DNA of 64,000 nt from Pectobacterium wasabiae CFBP 3304 (GCF_001742185.1 NZ_CP015750.1:3720001-3784000); one strand, 5' to 3'. Shown: positions 29,614-39,428, counted from the stretch's first letter. Notes: generated from the sequence alone by a model not told the origin. A program made the numbers and translations.

Positions 29614-30345
29614 TTATTGCGGGAACCACTTGTCGTTGATGGTTTTATAAGTGCCGTCCGCTTTGATAGCGTCCAGCGCTTTATTCAGTTTCTCCAACAG
29701 CGTTTTGTCATCGGGGCGAACGGCGATGCCCAGTCCGGTGCCGAAGTATTCCGCGTCAGTCACATGCTCGCCAACCGTTGCCAGTTCAGGGCTCGCCTTG
29801 ATCCATTCGTTGACGACGGCGGTATCACCGAATACGCCGTCGATACGGCCATTCTTCAGATCCAGCACTGCATTCTGATAGCTGTCATAAGAGACAGTTT
29901 GTACTTCTGGGTGCTTATCGTGCATGTATTTCTGGTGTGTCGTGCCATTTTCCATACCGATACGTTTGCCTTTCATCGCGGCAAAGTCGCTGAATTTCCC
30001 TTTTTGCGCGATAACCACGGCAGAGTTGGCATAGTAGGGCTGGGTGAACGCCACTTGCTTGCTACGCTCTGGCGTGATGTCCATACCGGAAATCACCGCG
30101 TCATAGCGGCGGAATTTCAGCGCAGGGATCAGGCTATCAAACGCCTGATTGGTGAATGTACAGGTGGCTTGCATTTGTTTGCACAGTGCTTTCGCCAGAT
30201 CCATATCGAAGCCGACAATTTCGTTGCTGGCATCCAGTGACTCAAAGGGTGGGTAGGTGGCCGATGACGCAAAACGGATGGTGTCTGCGGCGGTGGCGCT
30301 GAAGGTGATTCCTGCCAGTAAGGTGGCGAGTACTAATTTTTTCAT
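29614..30345 (-). CDS. artJ: Arginine ABC transporter, periplasmic binding protein ArtJ
   Basis: 243 aa, the E. coli length. The signal peptide is MKKLVLATLLAGITFSATA. The mature domain has TYPPFESLDASNEIVGFDMD, CTFTNQAFDSLIPALKFRRY, GMENGTTHQKY and DGVFGDTAVVNEW, typical of basic amino acid binding proteins. It binds arginine for ArtQMP. It is transcribed separately from artPIQM, behind the artM terminator, from a promoter with ArgR-box-like sites at 30422-30480. It is a paralogue of artI 1.7 kb away. Confidence 0.95.
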   Translation of the reverse strand: MKKLVLATLLAGITFSATAADTIRFASSATYPPFESLDASNEIVGFDMDLAKALCKQMQATCTFTNQAFDSLIPALKFRRYDAVISGMDITPERSKQVAFTQPYYANSAVVIAQKGKFSDFAAMKGKRIGMENGTTHQKYMHDKHPEVQTVSYDSYQNAVLDLKNGRIDGVFGDTAVVNEWIKASPELATVGEHVTDAEYFGTGLGIAVRPDDKTLLEKLNKALDAIKADGTYKTINDKWFPQ

Positions 30346-30421
30346 TACCTACTCCTGTCTGTTTTTCTTATACGGTAGACTTGCGGAAGTATTCCGGCGT
30401 CATGGTAATCACCATGCCAGC

Positions 30422-30480
30422 AATTGAATTTATATGCAATTAAAATGATTAATAAATCGATATATTGCATATTTTTACAT
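30422..30480 (-). promoter_or_regulatory. Tandem ArgR-box-like sites upstream of artJ
   Basis: ATTGAATTTATATGCAAT, centred near 30431, fits the ARG box pattern TGAAT-N4-ATTCA well. A weaker box (TGATTAATAAATC) is centred about 21 bp further, the normal spacing of ARG box pairs, and a third (TGCATATTTTTACA) about 20 bp beyond. The group lies 75-135 nt before the artJ start, where an ArgR hexamer would block the promoter. Confidence 0.65.
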
Positions 30481-30566
30481 CAGCAGGTAATAAAAAATTT
30501 CTGGGAGAAATTTTTAACGTTGTGTCAGCCGCGGCCCGTAAGGGGGGCGGTCAGGGATGGCACGCC

Positions 30567-30597
30567 ATAAAAAAGCAGGCTATTAAAGCCTGCTTTT
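30567..30597 (-). terminator. Terminator of artPIQM
   Basis: AAAAGCAGGCT and AGCCTGCTTTT form a perfect 11-bp stem around a 5-nt loop; TTATGG follows on the minus strand, giving six T residues in all. It separates artM from the artJ promoter. Confidence 0.85.
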
Positions 30598-30620
30598 GAG
30601 GTGAATAAGTACGTTAAGGA

Positions 30621-31289
30621 TCAGTTGCGGCGCTCGAATACCAGCGACCGGCGTTCAACCCAGCGCATCAATAATGTCAGTAACCCATTGACACACAGAT
30701 AGATAATTCCGGCTGCGCCAAAAACCATCACATCATATGTGCGGCCATACATCAGTTGGCTGTAGCCCATGACTTCCATCAGTGTGATGGTATAAGCCAG
30801 CGACGTACTCTTAAATACCAGAACGACTTCGTTTGAATAAGAAGACAGTGCGCGCTTAAATGCGAACGGCAGTAAAATACGTAATGTCTGTTTCTGATTC
30901 ATTCCCAAGGCCGCGCAGGATTGCCACTGTCCGGCTGGAATAGCTTTTACCGCCCCATAGAACAGTTGCGTAGTATAAGCGGCGCTATTGAGTGCCAGCG
31001 CCACCATCGCGCACAGCCATGGCTGTGAAAGTAGGTTCCATAGCCAGGGAATTTGTTGGATAGCGGTAAATTGCCCAGGGCCGTAGTAAATCAGAAAGAT
31101 TTGTACCAGCAGCGGCGTACCAGTAAACAGCGTAATGTAGACCTTTGCCAACATCGATACGACGGGCGTTTTGAGCGTCAACACGACAGTCAGCAGCAGT
31201 GACAGCACCAGCGCCACGACGATCGAGACGGCGGTTAACGTCAGGCTGGTATGCAGGCCTTTTAATAGCTCAGGCAAATAAGCGAGCAT
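30621..31289 (-). CDS. artM: Arginine ABC transporter, permease ArtM
   Basis: 222 aa inner membrane permease of the His/Glu/Gln/Arg family with about five helices. The cytoplasmic loop is GQWQSCAALGMNQKQTLRILLP. The C-terminus WVERRSLVFERRN matches ArtM. Its ATG shares one base with the artQ stop, so the two permease halves are translationally coupled. Last gene of artPIQM. Confidence 0.94.
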   Translation of the reverse strand: MLAYLPELLKGLHTSLTLTAVSIVVALVLSLLLTVVLTLKTPVVSMLAKVYITLFTGTPLLVQIFLIYYGPGQFTAIQQIPWLWNLLSQPWLCAMVALALNSAAYTTQLFYGAVKAIPAGQWQSCAALGMNQKQTLRILLPFAFKRALSSYSNEVVLVFKSTSLAYTITLMEVMGYSQLMYGRTYDVMVFGAAGIIYLCVNGLLTLLMRWVERRSLVFERRN

Positions 31290-32005
31290 CAGGACGGTCT
31301 CCGCTCAAAACGCGTGGTGTGCAGGTCAATGCGTTTCAGCACATACTGACTTAACAGCGTAATCACCAAATAGATAGCCGCTGCGACGACGTACCAGGTA
31401 AAGGGCTCCTGTGTTCGCGTGGCAATGCTTTTGGTTTGCAGCATCAGATCGTTAACGCTAATCAGCGAAACCAGCGCGGTATCTTTCAGCAATACTAGCC
31501 ACTGATTGCCTAACCCCGGTAAGGCATGACGCCACATCTGCGGCATGATTAGACGGAAAAAGATCGCGGATTTACTGAGCCCCAGTGCCTGACCCGACTC
31601 CCATTGTCCTTGCGGTACCGCTTTTAGCGCACCGCGCAGCGTTTGAGATGCATAGGCCGCATACAGCAGCGCCAGCGCAATCACGCCACACAGAAACGGG
31701 CTGATTTCAAACATGCCGATATCCAGTTTTACCGGAATCTGCACAATGAAAAGGTTCAGGGTAAAGCCATCTGCCAACATCATCAGCAGTTGGGAAGAAC
31801 CGAAATAGATAAACAGCACCACCAGAATTTCTGGCAGGCCGCGCAATAATGTGACTACCGCTGTACCCGTCCAGCTAACGACTTTCCAGCGGACGGTTTC
31901 CCAAACGGCAAACAGCATCGCCAGCACAAGGCCGAGCACCAGTGCACAAACGGCAAGGCCGACGGTCATCCCGGCGGCGCTTGCAAGAGGTTGAAATTCA
32001 ATCAT
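31289..32005 (-). CDS. artQ: Arginine ABC transporter, permease ArtQ
   Basis: 238 aa, E. coli length. About five membrane helices; the coupling loop is [24 protein letters not shown]. It pairs with ArtM in the inner membrane and is driven by ArtP. It lies 11 nt after artI. Confidence 0.94.
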   Translation of the reverse strand: MIEFQPLASAAGMTVGLAVCALVLGLVLAMLFAVWETVRWKVVSWTGTAVVTLLRGLPEILVVLFIYFGSSQLLMMLADGFTLNLFIVQIPVKLDIGMFEISPFLCGVIALALLYAAYASQTLRGALKAVPQGQWESGQALGLSKSAIFFRLIMPQMWRHALPGLGNQWLVLLKDTALVSLISVNDLMLQTKSIATRTQEPFTWYVVAAAIYLVITLLSQYVLKRIDLHTTRFERRPS

Positions 32006-32016
32006 TGAGCGTCAGA

Positions 32017-32748
32017 TTACTGCTGAAACCATTTTTTGTAGATGGTCTCGTAAGTACCATCCTGCTTGATTTTGTTGAGCGCATCGTTGAATTTTTTCAA
32101 CAGCTCATCGTTATTCTGACGCACGGCGATACCCAGACCGATACCGAAGTAACCTTTATCCGTCACGCTTTCACCGACGGAGGCCAGTGTCTCGTTCTGC
32201 TTCAGCCATTCGTTAACTACGGCAGTGTCACCGAATACCGCATCCAGACGGCCATTTTTCAGATCCAGTACCGCATTCTGGTAGCTATCGTAAGGTACAG
32301 TTTTGATGTCGCTGTGTTTTTCCATCAGATATTTCTGGTGGGTTGTGCCATTTTGCACGCCAACGCGTTTGCCTGTCAGCGCCGCGACATCGGCAACTTT
32401 CCCTTTCTGGGCGATAAACAGAGCCGCGTTATCATAGTAAGGCTGAGAGAATGACACCTGCTGCTGACGTTCAGGGGTAATATCCATCCCCGCGATGACA
32501 GCTTCAAAACGACGGAATTTCAGACCGGGGATCAGGCTGTCGAAAGCCTGATTGCTGAACGTGCAGTTGGCCTGCATTTCTTTGCACAGTGCATTAGCCA
32601 GATCGATATCAAAACCCTGAATCTGGTTATTGGCATCGACAAATTCGAACGGAGGGTAGGACGCTTCGGTCGCAAAACGAATGGTGTCTGCGGCGTTGGC
32701 GGATACAGCGCCAGCAGCGAATAAGGCTGCAATAATCAATTTTTTCAT
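32017..32748 (-). CDS. artI: Arginine transporter periplasmic binding protein ArtI
   Basis: 243 aa. Signal peptide MKKLIIAALFAAGAVSANA, then the same fold as ArtJ with TEASYPPFEFVDANNQIQGF, GVQNGTTHQKYLMEK and DAVFGDTAVVNEW. Position 2 in artPIQM and residues such as VGVQNG assign it as ArtI rather than ArtJ. In E. coli the ligand of ArtI is less certain than that of ArtJ. The start at 32748 is preferred over longer frames because it begins the signal peptide. Confidence 0.92.
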   Translation of the reverse strand: MKKLIIAALFAAGAVSANAADTIRFATEASYPPFEFVDANNQIQGFDIDLANALCKEMQANCTFSNQAFDSLIPGLKFRRFEAVIAGMDITPERQQQVSFSQPYYDNAALFIAQKGKVADVAALTGKRVGVQNGTTHQKYLMEKHSDIKTVPYDSYQNAVLDLKNGRLDAVFGDTAVVNEWLKQNETLASVGESVTDKGYFGIGLGIAVRQNNDELLKKFNDALNKIKQDGTYETIYKKWFQQ

Positions 32749-32768
32749 TATCATTTTCCTGATAGTAA

Positions 32769-33497
32769 TCAATGTGACAAATAACCAGCGAATTCAGGCG
32801 TCTGCGGCTGCGTAAAGTGCGTCGCATCCCCTTGTTCAACGATGCGGCCATTTTCCATATAAACGACTCGGCTGGCCGTTTTGCGGGCAAACTCGACTTC
32901 GTGGGTCACGATCACCTGCGTAATTCCGGTTTGCGCCAATTCACGGATGATGTTGACGACCTGCGCGGTAATCTCTGGGTCCAGAGCGGCAGTGGGTTCA
33001 TCAAATAACAGAACCTGAGGTTCCATCATCAGTGCACGCGCAATCGCGACACGCTGCTGTTGCCCGCCAGAAAGGTGAAGAGGAAAGCGATCGGCAAAAT
33101 CATTGAGGCGCAGGCGCGTTAGCAGCTTGTCCGCACGTGCTTTGGCTTCTTCTTTACTCAGCCCCAGCACGCGGCAGGGGGCTTCGATCAGGTTCTGCGC
33201 CACGGTCAGATGTGGCCACAAATTATATTGTTGGAACACCATGCCGACGTTCTGACGCAACTCACGGATCGCGCTGTCGGATGGCGTGCGCTGAAAATCA
33301 AACTGATTACCGGCGATGGAAAGCGTGCCAGAACGCGGCATTTCCAACAGATTAAGAACGCGTATCAACGAGCTTTTGCCCGCTCCGCTAGGACCAAGAA
33401 GAACCAGCGTCTCACCCGCAGGACACTCTAAGGTGATATCAAATAGCGCTTGGTATGTGCCGTAGAAACAGTTAATGCCGTTTAGTTGAATACTCAT
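32769..33497 (-). CDS. artP: Arginine ABC transporter, ATP-binding protein ArtP
   Basis: 242 aa, E. coli length. Walker [12 protein letters not shown]-loop [12 protein letters not shown], signature LSGGQQQR, Walker [13 protein letters not shown] and switch His in VTHEV are intact. The chosen ATG at 33497 gives [13 protein letters not shown] as in E. coli. Seven codons upstream another ATG (33518) gives MSIQFLR followed by MSIQLNG, a near-repeat; neither start has a clear Shine-Dalgarno. It is the first gene of artPIQM and diverges from ybjQ; ybjP, present in E. coli, is missing. Confidence 0.93.
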   Translation of the reverse strand: MSIQLNGINCFYGTYQALFDITLECPAGETLVLLGPSGAGKSSLIRVLNLLEMPRSGTLSIAGNQFDFQRTPSDSAIRELRQNVGMVFQQYNLWPHLTVAQNLIEAPCRVLGLSKEEAKARADKLLTRLRLNDFADRFPLHLSGGQQQRVAIARALMMEPQVLLFDEPTAALDPEITAQVVNIIRELAQTGITQVIVTHEVEFARKTASRVVYMENGRIVEQGDATHFTQPQTPEFAGYLSH

Positions 33498-33698
33498 GCG
33501 TAAGAATTGAATAGACATTGATGCGGCGAATGTTAACGTTGGCAGAATAGTTATGCAATCACCGTGGGTTAAAATTTGCCAATAAGCGATTTGTTGGTTA
33601 AATAATAGCACAAAATAATGGCTTACGGCGTGGGGACCGGGTTTCCCGTCGCGGGTATTCGCACCGTCGTACTGATATGCAGTAATAAAGGAGACAGC

Positions 33699-34022
33699 AT
33701 GCAATTATCTACTACCCCGAATCTGGAAGGCTTCACGATTACTGAATATTGTGGCGTCGTGACTGGCGAAGCCATTCTGGGGGCGAACATCTTCCGTGAT
33801 TTTTTCGCCAGTATTCGTGATGTCGTCGGTGGCCGCTCTGGGGCTTATGAGAAAGAACTGCGTAAGGCAAGGCAGATTGCGTTCAAAGAGTTGCAGGAAC
33901 AAGCCGAAGATTTAGGCGCAAACGCCATTGTGGGCATTGATCTCGACTATGAAACCGTTGGGAAGGATGGCAGCATGCTGATGGTGACCGTCAGCGGTAC
34001 TGCGGTAAAAGTTCGTCGCTAG
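33699..34022 (+). CDS. ybjQ: YbjQ family protein (UPF0145)
   Basis: 107 aa, E. coli length. [35 protein letters not shown] and [14 protein letters not shown] define the UPF0145/YbjQ heavy-metal-binding-like domain, which forms pentamers. The cellular role is not known. The start at 33699 has AAGGAGA upstream; the frame is open 27 codons further but without support. amiD follows 11 nt later, so the pair probably form an operon. Confidence 0.93.
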   Translation: MQLSTTPNLEGFTITEYCGVVTGEAILGANIFRDFFASIRDVVGGRSGAYEKELRKARQIAFKELQEQAEDLGANAIVGIDLDYETVGKDGSMLMVTVSGTAVKVRR

Positions 34023-34033
34023 CAGGTGAAAGG

Positions 34034-34906
34034 ATGAGAGAGGTGGTGGAAAATAAGCACAATGGTGGAATTACGCTGTTGAAATGGGCGAGTTGCATCG
34101 CGTTGGGGCTGTTGGCGGGGTGCCAATCACTCCCTTCCTCGTTGCAGGAACAGAATAATTATGTACTGGAGACCGCATTGCAGTCGCGGGCTCAGGAGTC
34201 TCGTATCCGTTTTTTGGTGATTCACTACACGGCAGAAGATTTTGCCACTTCGCTGAATATTCTGACTGATGAGCACGTCAGCGCCCATTATCTGATTCCT
34301 GCACACCCACCGTTGCAGCACGGCAAGCCGCTTGCGTGGCAATTGGTGCCTGAGTCTCAGGCCGCCTGGCATGCGGGAGCCAGTAGCTGGCGCGGGTTTA
34401 GCCGATTGAATCATTCTTCTATCGGTATTGAGATCGAAAACGCGGGTTATCAGCGCACGCTGACGGGCTATACGTGGGAGTCGTTCACCGCTTCTCAGAT
34501 TCAGCTCGTGACCGCGATCACCCGCGATATTATCGATCGTTACCAGATTGCGCCGCAGAATGTTGTGGCGCACAGTGATATTGCTCCACAGCGGAAGCAA
34601 GATCCTGGGCCACTTTTTCCCTGGCAGGCCTTAGCTCAAGCGGACGTTGGTGCCTGGCCGGATGCACAACGGGTGGCATTTTATTTGAACGGACGACCAA
34701 CGACGCAGCCGGTGGATGAATTGGTTCTGCTGGAAAAGCTGGGGCGCTATGGTTATTCGGTGCCGGAAACGATGACGGCGCGTGAGAAGCGGCAGGTGAT
34801 TGCCGCTTTCCAAATGCATTTCCGACCTGATAACTATCAAGGTCAGCCAGATGCGCAGAGCGAAGCGATCGCTGATGCGCTGCTGGAAAAATACGGCAGT
34901 CGCTAA
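34034..34906 (+). CDS. amiD: N-acetylmuramoyl-L-alanine amidase, outer membrane lipoprotein
   Basis: 290 aa. The lipobox LLAGC near residue 30 predicts a lipoprotein; Gln after Cys (CQSL) avoids the Lol retention signal, so outer membrane sorting is expected. The amidase_2 zinc site is seen as LVIHYTAEDF, with further ligands in AWHAGASSW and VVAHSDIAPQRKQDPG. A C-terminal peptidoglycan-binding domain follows. AmiD cleaves the MurNAc-L-Ala bond and acts on anhydro-muropeptides. The N-terminus has about ten residues before the hydrophobic segment. The stop overlaps convergent ybjT by 4 nt. Confidence 0.94.
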   Translation: MREVVENKHNGGITLLKWASCIALGLLAGCQSLPSSLQEQNNYVLETALQSRAQESRIRFLVIHYTAEDFATSLNILTDEHVSAHYLIPAHPPLQHGKPLAWQLVPESQAAWHAGASSWRGFSRLNHSSIGIEIENAGYQRTLTGYTWESFTASQIQLVTAITRDIIDRYQIAPQNVVAHSDIAPQRKQDPGPLFPWQALAQADVGAWPDAQRVAFYLNGRPTTQPVDELVLLEKLGRYGYSVPETMTAREKRQVIAAFQMHFRPDNYQGQPDAQSEAIADALLEKYGSR

Positions 34907-36339
34907 ACCGCGTTTTTTGCCGCCAGTTTTGCAATACGGGCCGCCATGCCACGGAAGATAAACAGGTGAGCAGGCATCATCAAAAACCAGTAGACCAGCC
35001 CGTTAAACCCAGAGGGATGCCAGCGGGCGCGAACATCCACGGTCCGATGAGTGCCTTTATCCGTGATAGTAAAATTGAGTTTACCCAGCCCCGGCGCTTT
35101 CATGCCGAATAATAGTACCAACTGACGCTGCGGCTTGATCGAGATAACCTTCCAGCCGTCAATCTTGTCGCCGACTTCCAGCGTTGGGCGATCGGGGCGT
35201 CCGTAAGTTACGCCGTTGCCGCAAAGATCGTCCAATCGGGCGCGGATATTCCACAGCGTATTCGCGTAAAAATAGCCTTCCTTGCCACCGACCTGCTGGA
35301 TGACCCGCCAGAGTGCCTGACTGGATGCGGGCGTTTCAAGCGTATAGCCCGCCTGTTTGGGGTAAAAACCGTAATTTGGCTTCCAGCGCGCGCGAACCTC
35401 GGTGTCGTCCCCCCAGTCGGCTTGCTGTACGCTCTCCATTTCGCTTTGCAGCGTGAGGCGCACGGCGTCATCAAAGCTCATCAGTTTTTGTGGAATCAAC
35501 GTTTGTAGTGCGTGGCCATCGGCCTGTAAATCGTGCTTTAACCCTTGAATCAAGGCTCGAGCGATGGATGGGGGAACCGATGTCACCAGATGCAAGAACC
35601 AGACAGACACCAAATGTGTTGGCATAGGAACAGGGATCAGCAATCTGCGTTTGCCGCTGATCTGAATGAAGCGCTCGAACATGGCTTGATAGCTGATGTA
35701 TTCGGGGCCTGCGGCATCCATGATGCGATTTTCTGTCGCTGGGTGATGCACGATGTCGATCAGGTAAACCAGCAGGTTTTCCAGCGCAATGGGAGACGAT
35801 TTAGAACGTACCCAGCGCGGGGGCGTCAGTATCGGCAGGTTATAGACCATATCGCGCATGATTTCGAACGCTGCCGATCCGGCACCGATAATAATGCCTG
35901 CACGTAGCTCCGTGACGGGAATACCGCTGCTGCGCAGGACATCACCGGTGATCTGGCGTGCCAACATGTGCGGTGAGGTGTCATCCTTCGCCTGAAGTGA
36001 ACCCAGATAGATGATCTGTTTTACGCGGCTGGAGGCGAGTGCCAGCAATAAGTTCATGGCCGCCATGCGTTCTCTGGCGACGAAATCCGCGCCGTCACCC
36101 ATGCTGTGTACCAGATAATAGATCGTCTCCGCGCCCCACAGGCCATCAGGCAGGCTTTCTGGTTTCGCGAGGTCAACCTGTTGGCAGTCGACGCCCGGCC
36201 AGTTCCGCGAGGCGAGGGACTCGGTATTTCGACCGGCGGCAATAATTCGATTGCCCTGTTTGCTCAATCGCTCGGTTAAATGGCGACCTATGTAGCCAGT
36301 TGCGCCCAGAATCAAGATCGGGGCTGAGGGGGATGTCAT
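34903..36339 (-). CDS. ybjT: YbjT family NAD(P)-binding protein with DUF2867 tail
   Basis: 478 aa. An atypical short-chain dehydrogenase fold with ILGATGYIGRHL as dinucleotide motif covers about residues 1-300; the rest is a DUF2867 domain with WKVISIKPQRQLVLLFGMKAPG and YWFLMMPAHLFIFRGMA. It matches E. coli YbjT (476 aa), whose reaction is unknown. GGAG stands 10 nt before the ATG at 36339. The neighbouring E. coli genes ybjS, ltaE and poxB are absent here. Confidence 0.9.
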   Translation of the reverse strand: MTSPSAPILILGATGYIGRHLTERLSKQGNRIIAAGRNTESLASRNWPGVDCQQVDLAKPESLPDGLWGAETIYYLVHSMGDGADFVARERMAAMNLLLALASSRVKQIIYLGSLQAKDDTSPHMLARQITGDVLRSSGIPVTELRAGIIIGAGSAAFEIMRDMVYNLPILTPPRWVRSKSSPIALENLLVYLIDIVHHPATENRIMDAAGPEYISYQAMFERFIQISGKRRLLIPVPMPTHLVSVWFLHLVTSVPPSIARALIQGLKHDLQADGHALQTLIPQKLMSFDDAVRLTLQSEMESVQQADWGDDTEVRARWKPNYGFYPKQAGYTLETPASSQALWRVIQQVGGKEGYFYANTLWNIRARLDDLCGNGVTYGRPDRPTLEVGDKIDGWKVISIKPQRQLVLLFGMKAPGLGKLNFTITDKGTHRTVDVRARWHPSGFNGLVYWFLMMPAHLFIFRGMAARIAKLAAKNAV

Positions 36340-36446
36340 GCGGCAGTGGCTCCATAGCAAAATATAACCATGGCTTACTATAACGGGGAAAAAGCAGAAA
36401 GTGAGGAAAAGTGTGCGACAACAGGGGGATATTTAACACGACCTAC

Positions 36447-36474
36447 CTGCCCGATAGCAGGTGCTATCAGGCAG
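36447..36474 (-). terminator. Hairpin downstream of hcr
   Basis: CTGCCCGATAGC with GCTATCAGGCAG, one mismatch, loop AGGT. No T run follows; it may cap the hcp-hcr message rather than terminate it. Confidence 0.45.
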
Positions 36475-36497
36475 AAGGGGGTAAAACGAGGGAGATA

Positions 36498-37523
36498 TCA
36501 GGCCAGAACGGTGTCGCCTTGCAATTGGCAACTACAGGCCAAAACATAACCTTGTTCGATCTCGGCTGGTGTTAGCGTCATGGTACTGCTGGTGGTGTAA
36601 TTGCCGGACAGCACGCGGGTTTTACAACTCCCACACACACCGGCGCGGCAGGCGGCAAGAACCTGCACCTTATTAGCTTCGAGTGCGGCCAGCAGGCTGA
36701 TACCCACTGGTACACGCAGATTCTTCAGCGGACGGCTGATGGTCAGCGTGAGCTGCTCGGCATCCTCATCCACGATTTCATCTGTCGGGCGGAACTGCTC
36801 TTTAAAGATGCGGTTTGACGCCACGCCAAGCTGTTGACTCAGGGTTTCAATCTGATTCATGTACGGCGCAGGGCCGCAGGTCATCACGGTACGGTTGGTG
36901 ATATCCGGCACGCGCTCGACCAGCAGATCGCCGCTGATGCGTCCGGCAAGGAAACCGGGTGCGGCGTCAAATTCTGCTATCAGAGTAAGATGCAGTTGCT
37001 GCGGATAACGCTGTACCAGATCTTGCCATTCGTTGGCGAAAATCACCTGCTGCGGATTGCGCACGTTGAAGATAACGTGGATATCGGTCTGCGGTTTGTT
37101 TGCCAGCAGCCAGCGGCACATCGACATAATCGGCGTGACGCCACAGCCTGCTGCGGCCATCAGGTAACGATCGCTGACTGCGCTGGCGCAGGTAAATTCG
37201 CCCTGAGCATCGGACAACCACAGATAATCACCGACTTTCAGCGTTTGAGTCAGCCAGCGGGAGCCGACGCCGTCATCTAGCCTTCTCACCGTCAAGGTAA
37301 TGAAACGGCTGAGACCCGGCGAAGAAGAGATCGTATAAGCCCGTAACGTCTCCTCGCTGTTAGCGATGCTGACGAGTGCATACTGACCCGGTTGATACGG
37401 ATAAAAATCATGATTAACCAGTGATATCGTCCAGACATCCGGCGTTTCCTGGGTAATCGAGTGCACCTGCATGCGGTTAGAACAAAGCGGTGTCGGCCCA
37501 GCGTGTGGTACTGGCATCGTCAT
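36498..37523 (-). CDS. hcr: NADH oxidoreductase for hybrid cluster protein
   Basis: 341 aa, somewhat longer than the 322 aa of E. coli Hcr. A ferredoxin-reductase FAD domain (LRAYTISSSPG; flavin site RxYS-like) is followed by the NAD-binding half (MAAAGCGVTPIMSM; TCGPAPYM) and a C-terminal 2Fe-2S ferredoxin domain with CRAGVCGSCKTRV plus a distal Cys in LACSCQ. It passes electrons from NADH to Hcp. The start (MTMPVPH) at 37523 has GGAG 7 nt upstream. It follows hcp by 138 nt in the same operon. Confidence 0.93.
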   Translation of the reverse strand: MTMPVPHAGPTPLCSNRMQVHSITQETPDVWTISLVNHDFYPYQPGQYALVSIANSEETLRAYTISSSPGLSRFITLTVRRLDDGVGSRWLTQTLKVGDYLWLSDAQGEFTCASAVSDRYLMAAAGCGVTPIMSMCRWLLANKPQTDIHVIFNVRNPQQVIFANEWQDLVQRYPQQLHLTLIAEFDAAPGFLAGRISGDLLVERVPDITNRTVMTCGPAPYMNQIETLSQQLGVASNRIFKEQFRPTDEIVDEDAEQLTLTISRPLKNLRVPVGISLLAALEANKVQVLAACRAGVCGSCKTRVLSGNYTTSSTMTLTPAEIEQGYVLACSCQLQGDTVLA

Positions 37524-37661
37524 AGTCAATCTCCATAACAAACGGATACGGTGAAGCGTGTAAAGATAGCGGCCCATAAGAAACAGGCTTAGCGTGAGGC
37601 GTTACTGTAAACACCTCACGCTGCGTGACGAGGAACGCGCTCCTCCGTCCGCGTTGATTCA

Positions 37662-39314
37662 TCAAGCGGCCAGAATGGTGTTCATGTCTTGTTCAACGGT
37701 GGTAATTGCCCGCATACCGAATTTGTCGTTCAGAATGGCAAGCAAATTGTCCGTCAGGAAGCCCGGTGCAGTTGGCCCGGTGTAGATGTTCTTCACGCCG
37801 AGAGACAGCAGGGTAAGCAGGATGACAATCGCTTTCTGTTCAAACCACGACAGCACCAGACTCAGTGGCAGGTCGTTGACGCCGCAGCCCAGTTTTTCCG
37901 CCAGTTTGACGGCCAGAATAATGGCTGCATAGGCATCGTTACATTGACCGACATCCAGCAGACGTGGCAGGCCTTCCAGCGTACCGAAGTCCAGCTTGTT
38001 GAAACGGTACTTACCGCATGCCAGCGTCATAATCAGACAGTCTTGTGGAACGTTCAGCGTAAAGTCGGTGAAGTAGCTACGTTCTTCACGGCTGCCGTCG
38101 CATCCACCAACCAGGAAGACGTGGCGCAGTTTTTTCTGTGCAACCAGGTCGATCACCGTATCGGCGGCGCTCAGCAGGGTTTCACGACCAAAGCCGACGG
38201 TGATCATGTGCTCGATTTCGCTGTACGGGAAGCCAGCCAGACCTTGTGCCTGTTCGATAACCGGGCTGAAATCGTCACCTTCCAGATGGTTCACGCCCGG
38301 CCAGCCGACGATGCTGCGCGTCCAGATACGATCGCCGTAGTTGCCCACGTTAGGATCGATAATGCAGTTAGACGTCATGACGATCGCACCAGGGAACTTG
38401 GCAAACTCAGTCTGTTGGTTCTGCCAGCCGCTGCCGTAGTTACCTGCCAGATGCTTGAATTTTTTCAGCTCAGGGTAACCGTGTGCAGGTAGCATCTCGC
38501 CGTGTGTATAAATATTCACGCCGGTGCCTTCGGTTTGCTCCAGCAGCATGCGTAGGTCTTTCAGGTCATGACCAGAAATCAGAATCGCTTTGCCGGCAAT
38601 CGGGCGCACGTTAACCGAGGTCGGCTGCGGGTGGCCGTAAGCATCAGTTTCGCCACGGTCGAGGATTGCCATGACGTTGAAGTTCATTTTACCGATGCCC
38701 ATTGCGTTGTTCAGCAGGGTATCGACATCGGCTGGGTGTGTGCCCAACCACGCCATGAAAGCATGATATTCGGCATAGAGTGCGTTGTCATACTGACCGA
38801 GAACGTGGGCGTGCTCCATATAGGCTGCCGCCCCTTTCAGGCCATAAAGGTTCAGCATGCGTAAGCCGTGAACGTCATCACCGATGCTGGCTTTATCACT
38901 ATCCAGTGCAAAGTCTTCCGCCTGTTGCAGCAAGGTCGGAATATCGTTGCCTGCGAGTTGCAGCGCCGCCATTGGGTGATCGACGGTTGCCGTAGCATCG
39001 TGCAGACGGCAGCGAACCGCCAGCGATTCACGCAGCGTGATGGCTTCCTGTGCGTAGCCAATAATACGTTGGGAATCGAAGTTAACGTTGGTCAACGTAG
39101 AGAAGAAGGCGCGTGGCGCAAAACTGTCGACGTCATGATCGATAATATCCAGCTCGCGTGCTTTCAGCGCCCAAGCAGAAAGCCCTTGCAACACAGCGAC
39201 CAGCAGGTCTTGCAGATCGGAGGTTTCTGCGGTTTTACCGCACATGCCCTGCGCGTAAGAGCAGCCGTTTCCAACAGGGGTACGAATCGTTTGTTCACAT
39301 TGCACACAAAACAT
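37662..39314 (-). CDS. hcp: Hybrid cluster protein, NO reductase / hydroxylamine reductase
   Basis: 550 aa, E. coli length. The N-terminal cluster ligands follow CX2C-X11-CX6C (Cys3, Cys6, Cys18, Cys25), the enterobacterial 2Fe-2S pattern. Downstream Cys residues in [17 protein letters not shown] and DVGQCNDAY ligate the hybrid 4Fe-2O-2S cluster. In E. coli Hcp reduces nitric oxide under anaerobiosis and acts in S-nitrosylation. The gene lies behind an NsrR-like operator and an FNR-like site, consistent with anaerobic NO stress control. Confidence 0.96.
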   Translation of the reverse strand: MFCVQCEQTIRTPVGNGCSYAQGMCGKTAETSDLQDLLVAVLQGLSAWALKARELDIIDHDVDSFAPRAFFSTLTNVNFDSQRIIGYAQEAITLRESLAVRCRLHDATATVDHPMAALQLAGNDIPTLLQQAEDFALDSDKASIGDDVHGLRMLNLYGLKGAAAYMEHAHVLGQYDNALYAEYHAFMAWLGTHPADVDTLLNNAMGIGKMNFNVMAILDRGETDAYGHPQPTSVNVRPIAGKAILISGHDLKDLRMLLEQTEGTGVNIYTHGEMLPAHGYPELKKFKHLAGNYGSGWQNQQTEFAKFPGAIVMTSNCIIDPNVGNYGDRIWTRSIVGWPGVNHLEGDDFSPVIEQAQGLAGFPYSEIEHMITVGFGRETLLSAADTVIDLVAQKKLRHVFLVGGCDGSREERSYFTDFTLNVPQDCLIMTLACGKYRFNKLDFGTLEGLPRLLDVGQCNDAYAAIILAVKLAEKLGCGVNDLPLSLVLSWFEQKAIVILLTLLSLGVKNIYTGPTAPGFLTDNLLAILNDKFGMRAITTVEQDMNTILAA

Positions 39315-39331
39315 AATGACTTCCTTTTTTT

Positions 39332-39354
39332 AAGTTGCATTTAAAATGCTTGTT
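39332..39354 (-). promoter_or_regulatory. NsrR-like operator upstream of hcp
   Basis: A 23-bp imperfect palindrome with core TTGCATTTAAAATGC, 17 nt before the hcp start. It fits the published NsrR pattern of two GATGCATTT-like half-sites in inverted order. NsrR is an NO-sensing Fe-S repressor. Confidence 0.75.
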
Positions 39355-39414
39355 TAAAGCATAGTGTCAGCCGAGGCAGGTAAAAAGGCTTTTTTACTGC
39401 AACTTTAGGTAAAT

Positions 39415-39428
39415 TTGATTTAGCGCAA
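39415..39428 (-). promoter_or_regulatory. FNR-like site upstream of hcp
   Basis: TTGAT-N4-CGCAA against the consensus TTGAT-N4-ATCAA; one half is perfect and the other 3 of 5. It lies about 100 nt before the hcp start, beyond the NsrR-like site, as expected of an activator. Confidence 0.5.

Noticed and set aside
37689..38492. 267-codon plus-strand frame antisense to hcp
   Set aside because: hcp is certain and uninterrupted on the other strand; no ribosome binding site or homology for this frame.
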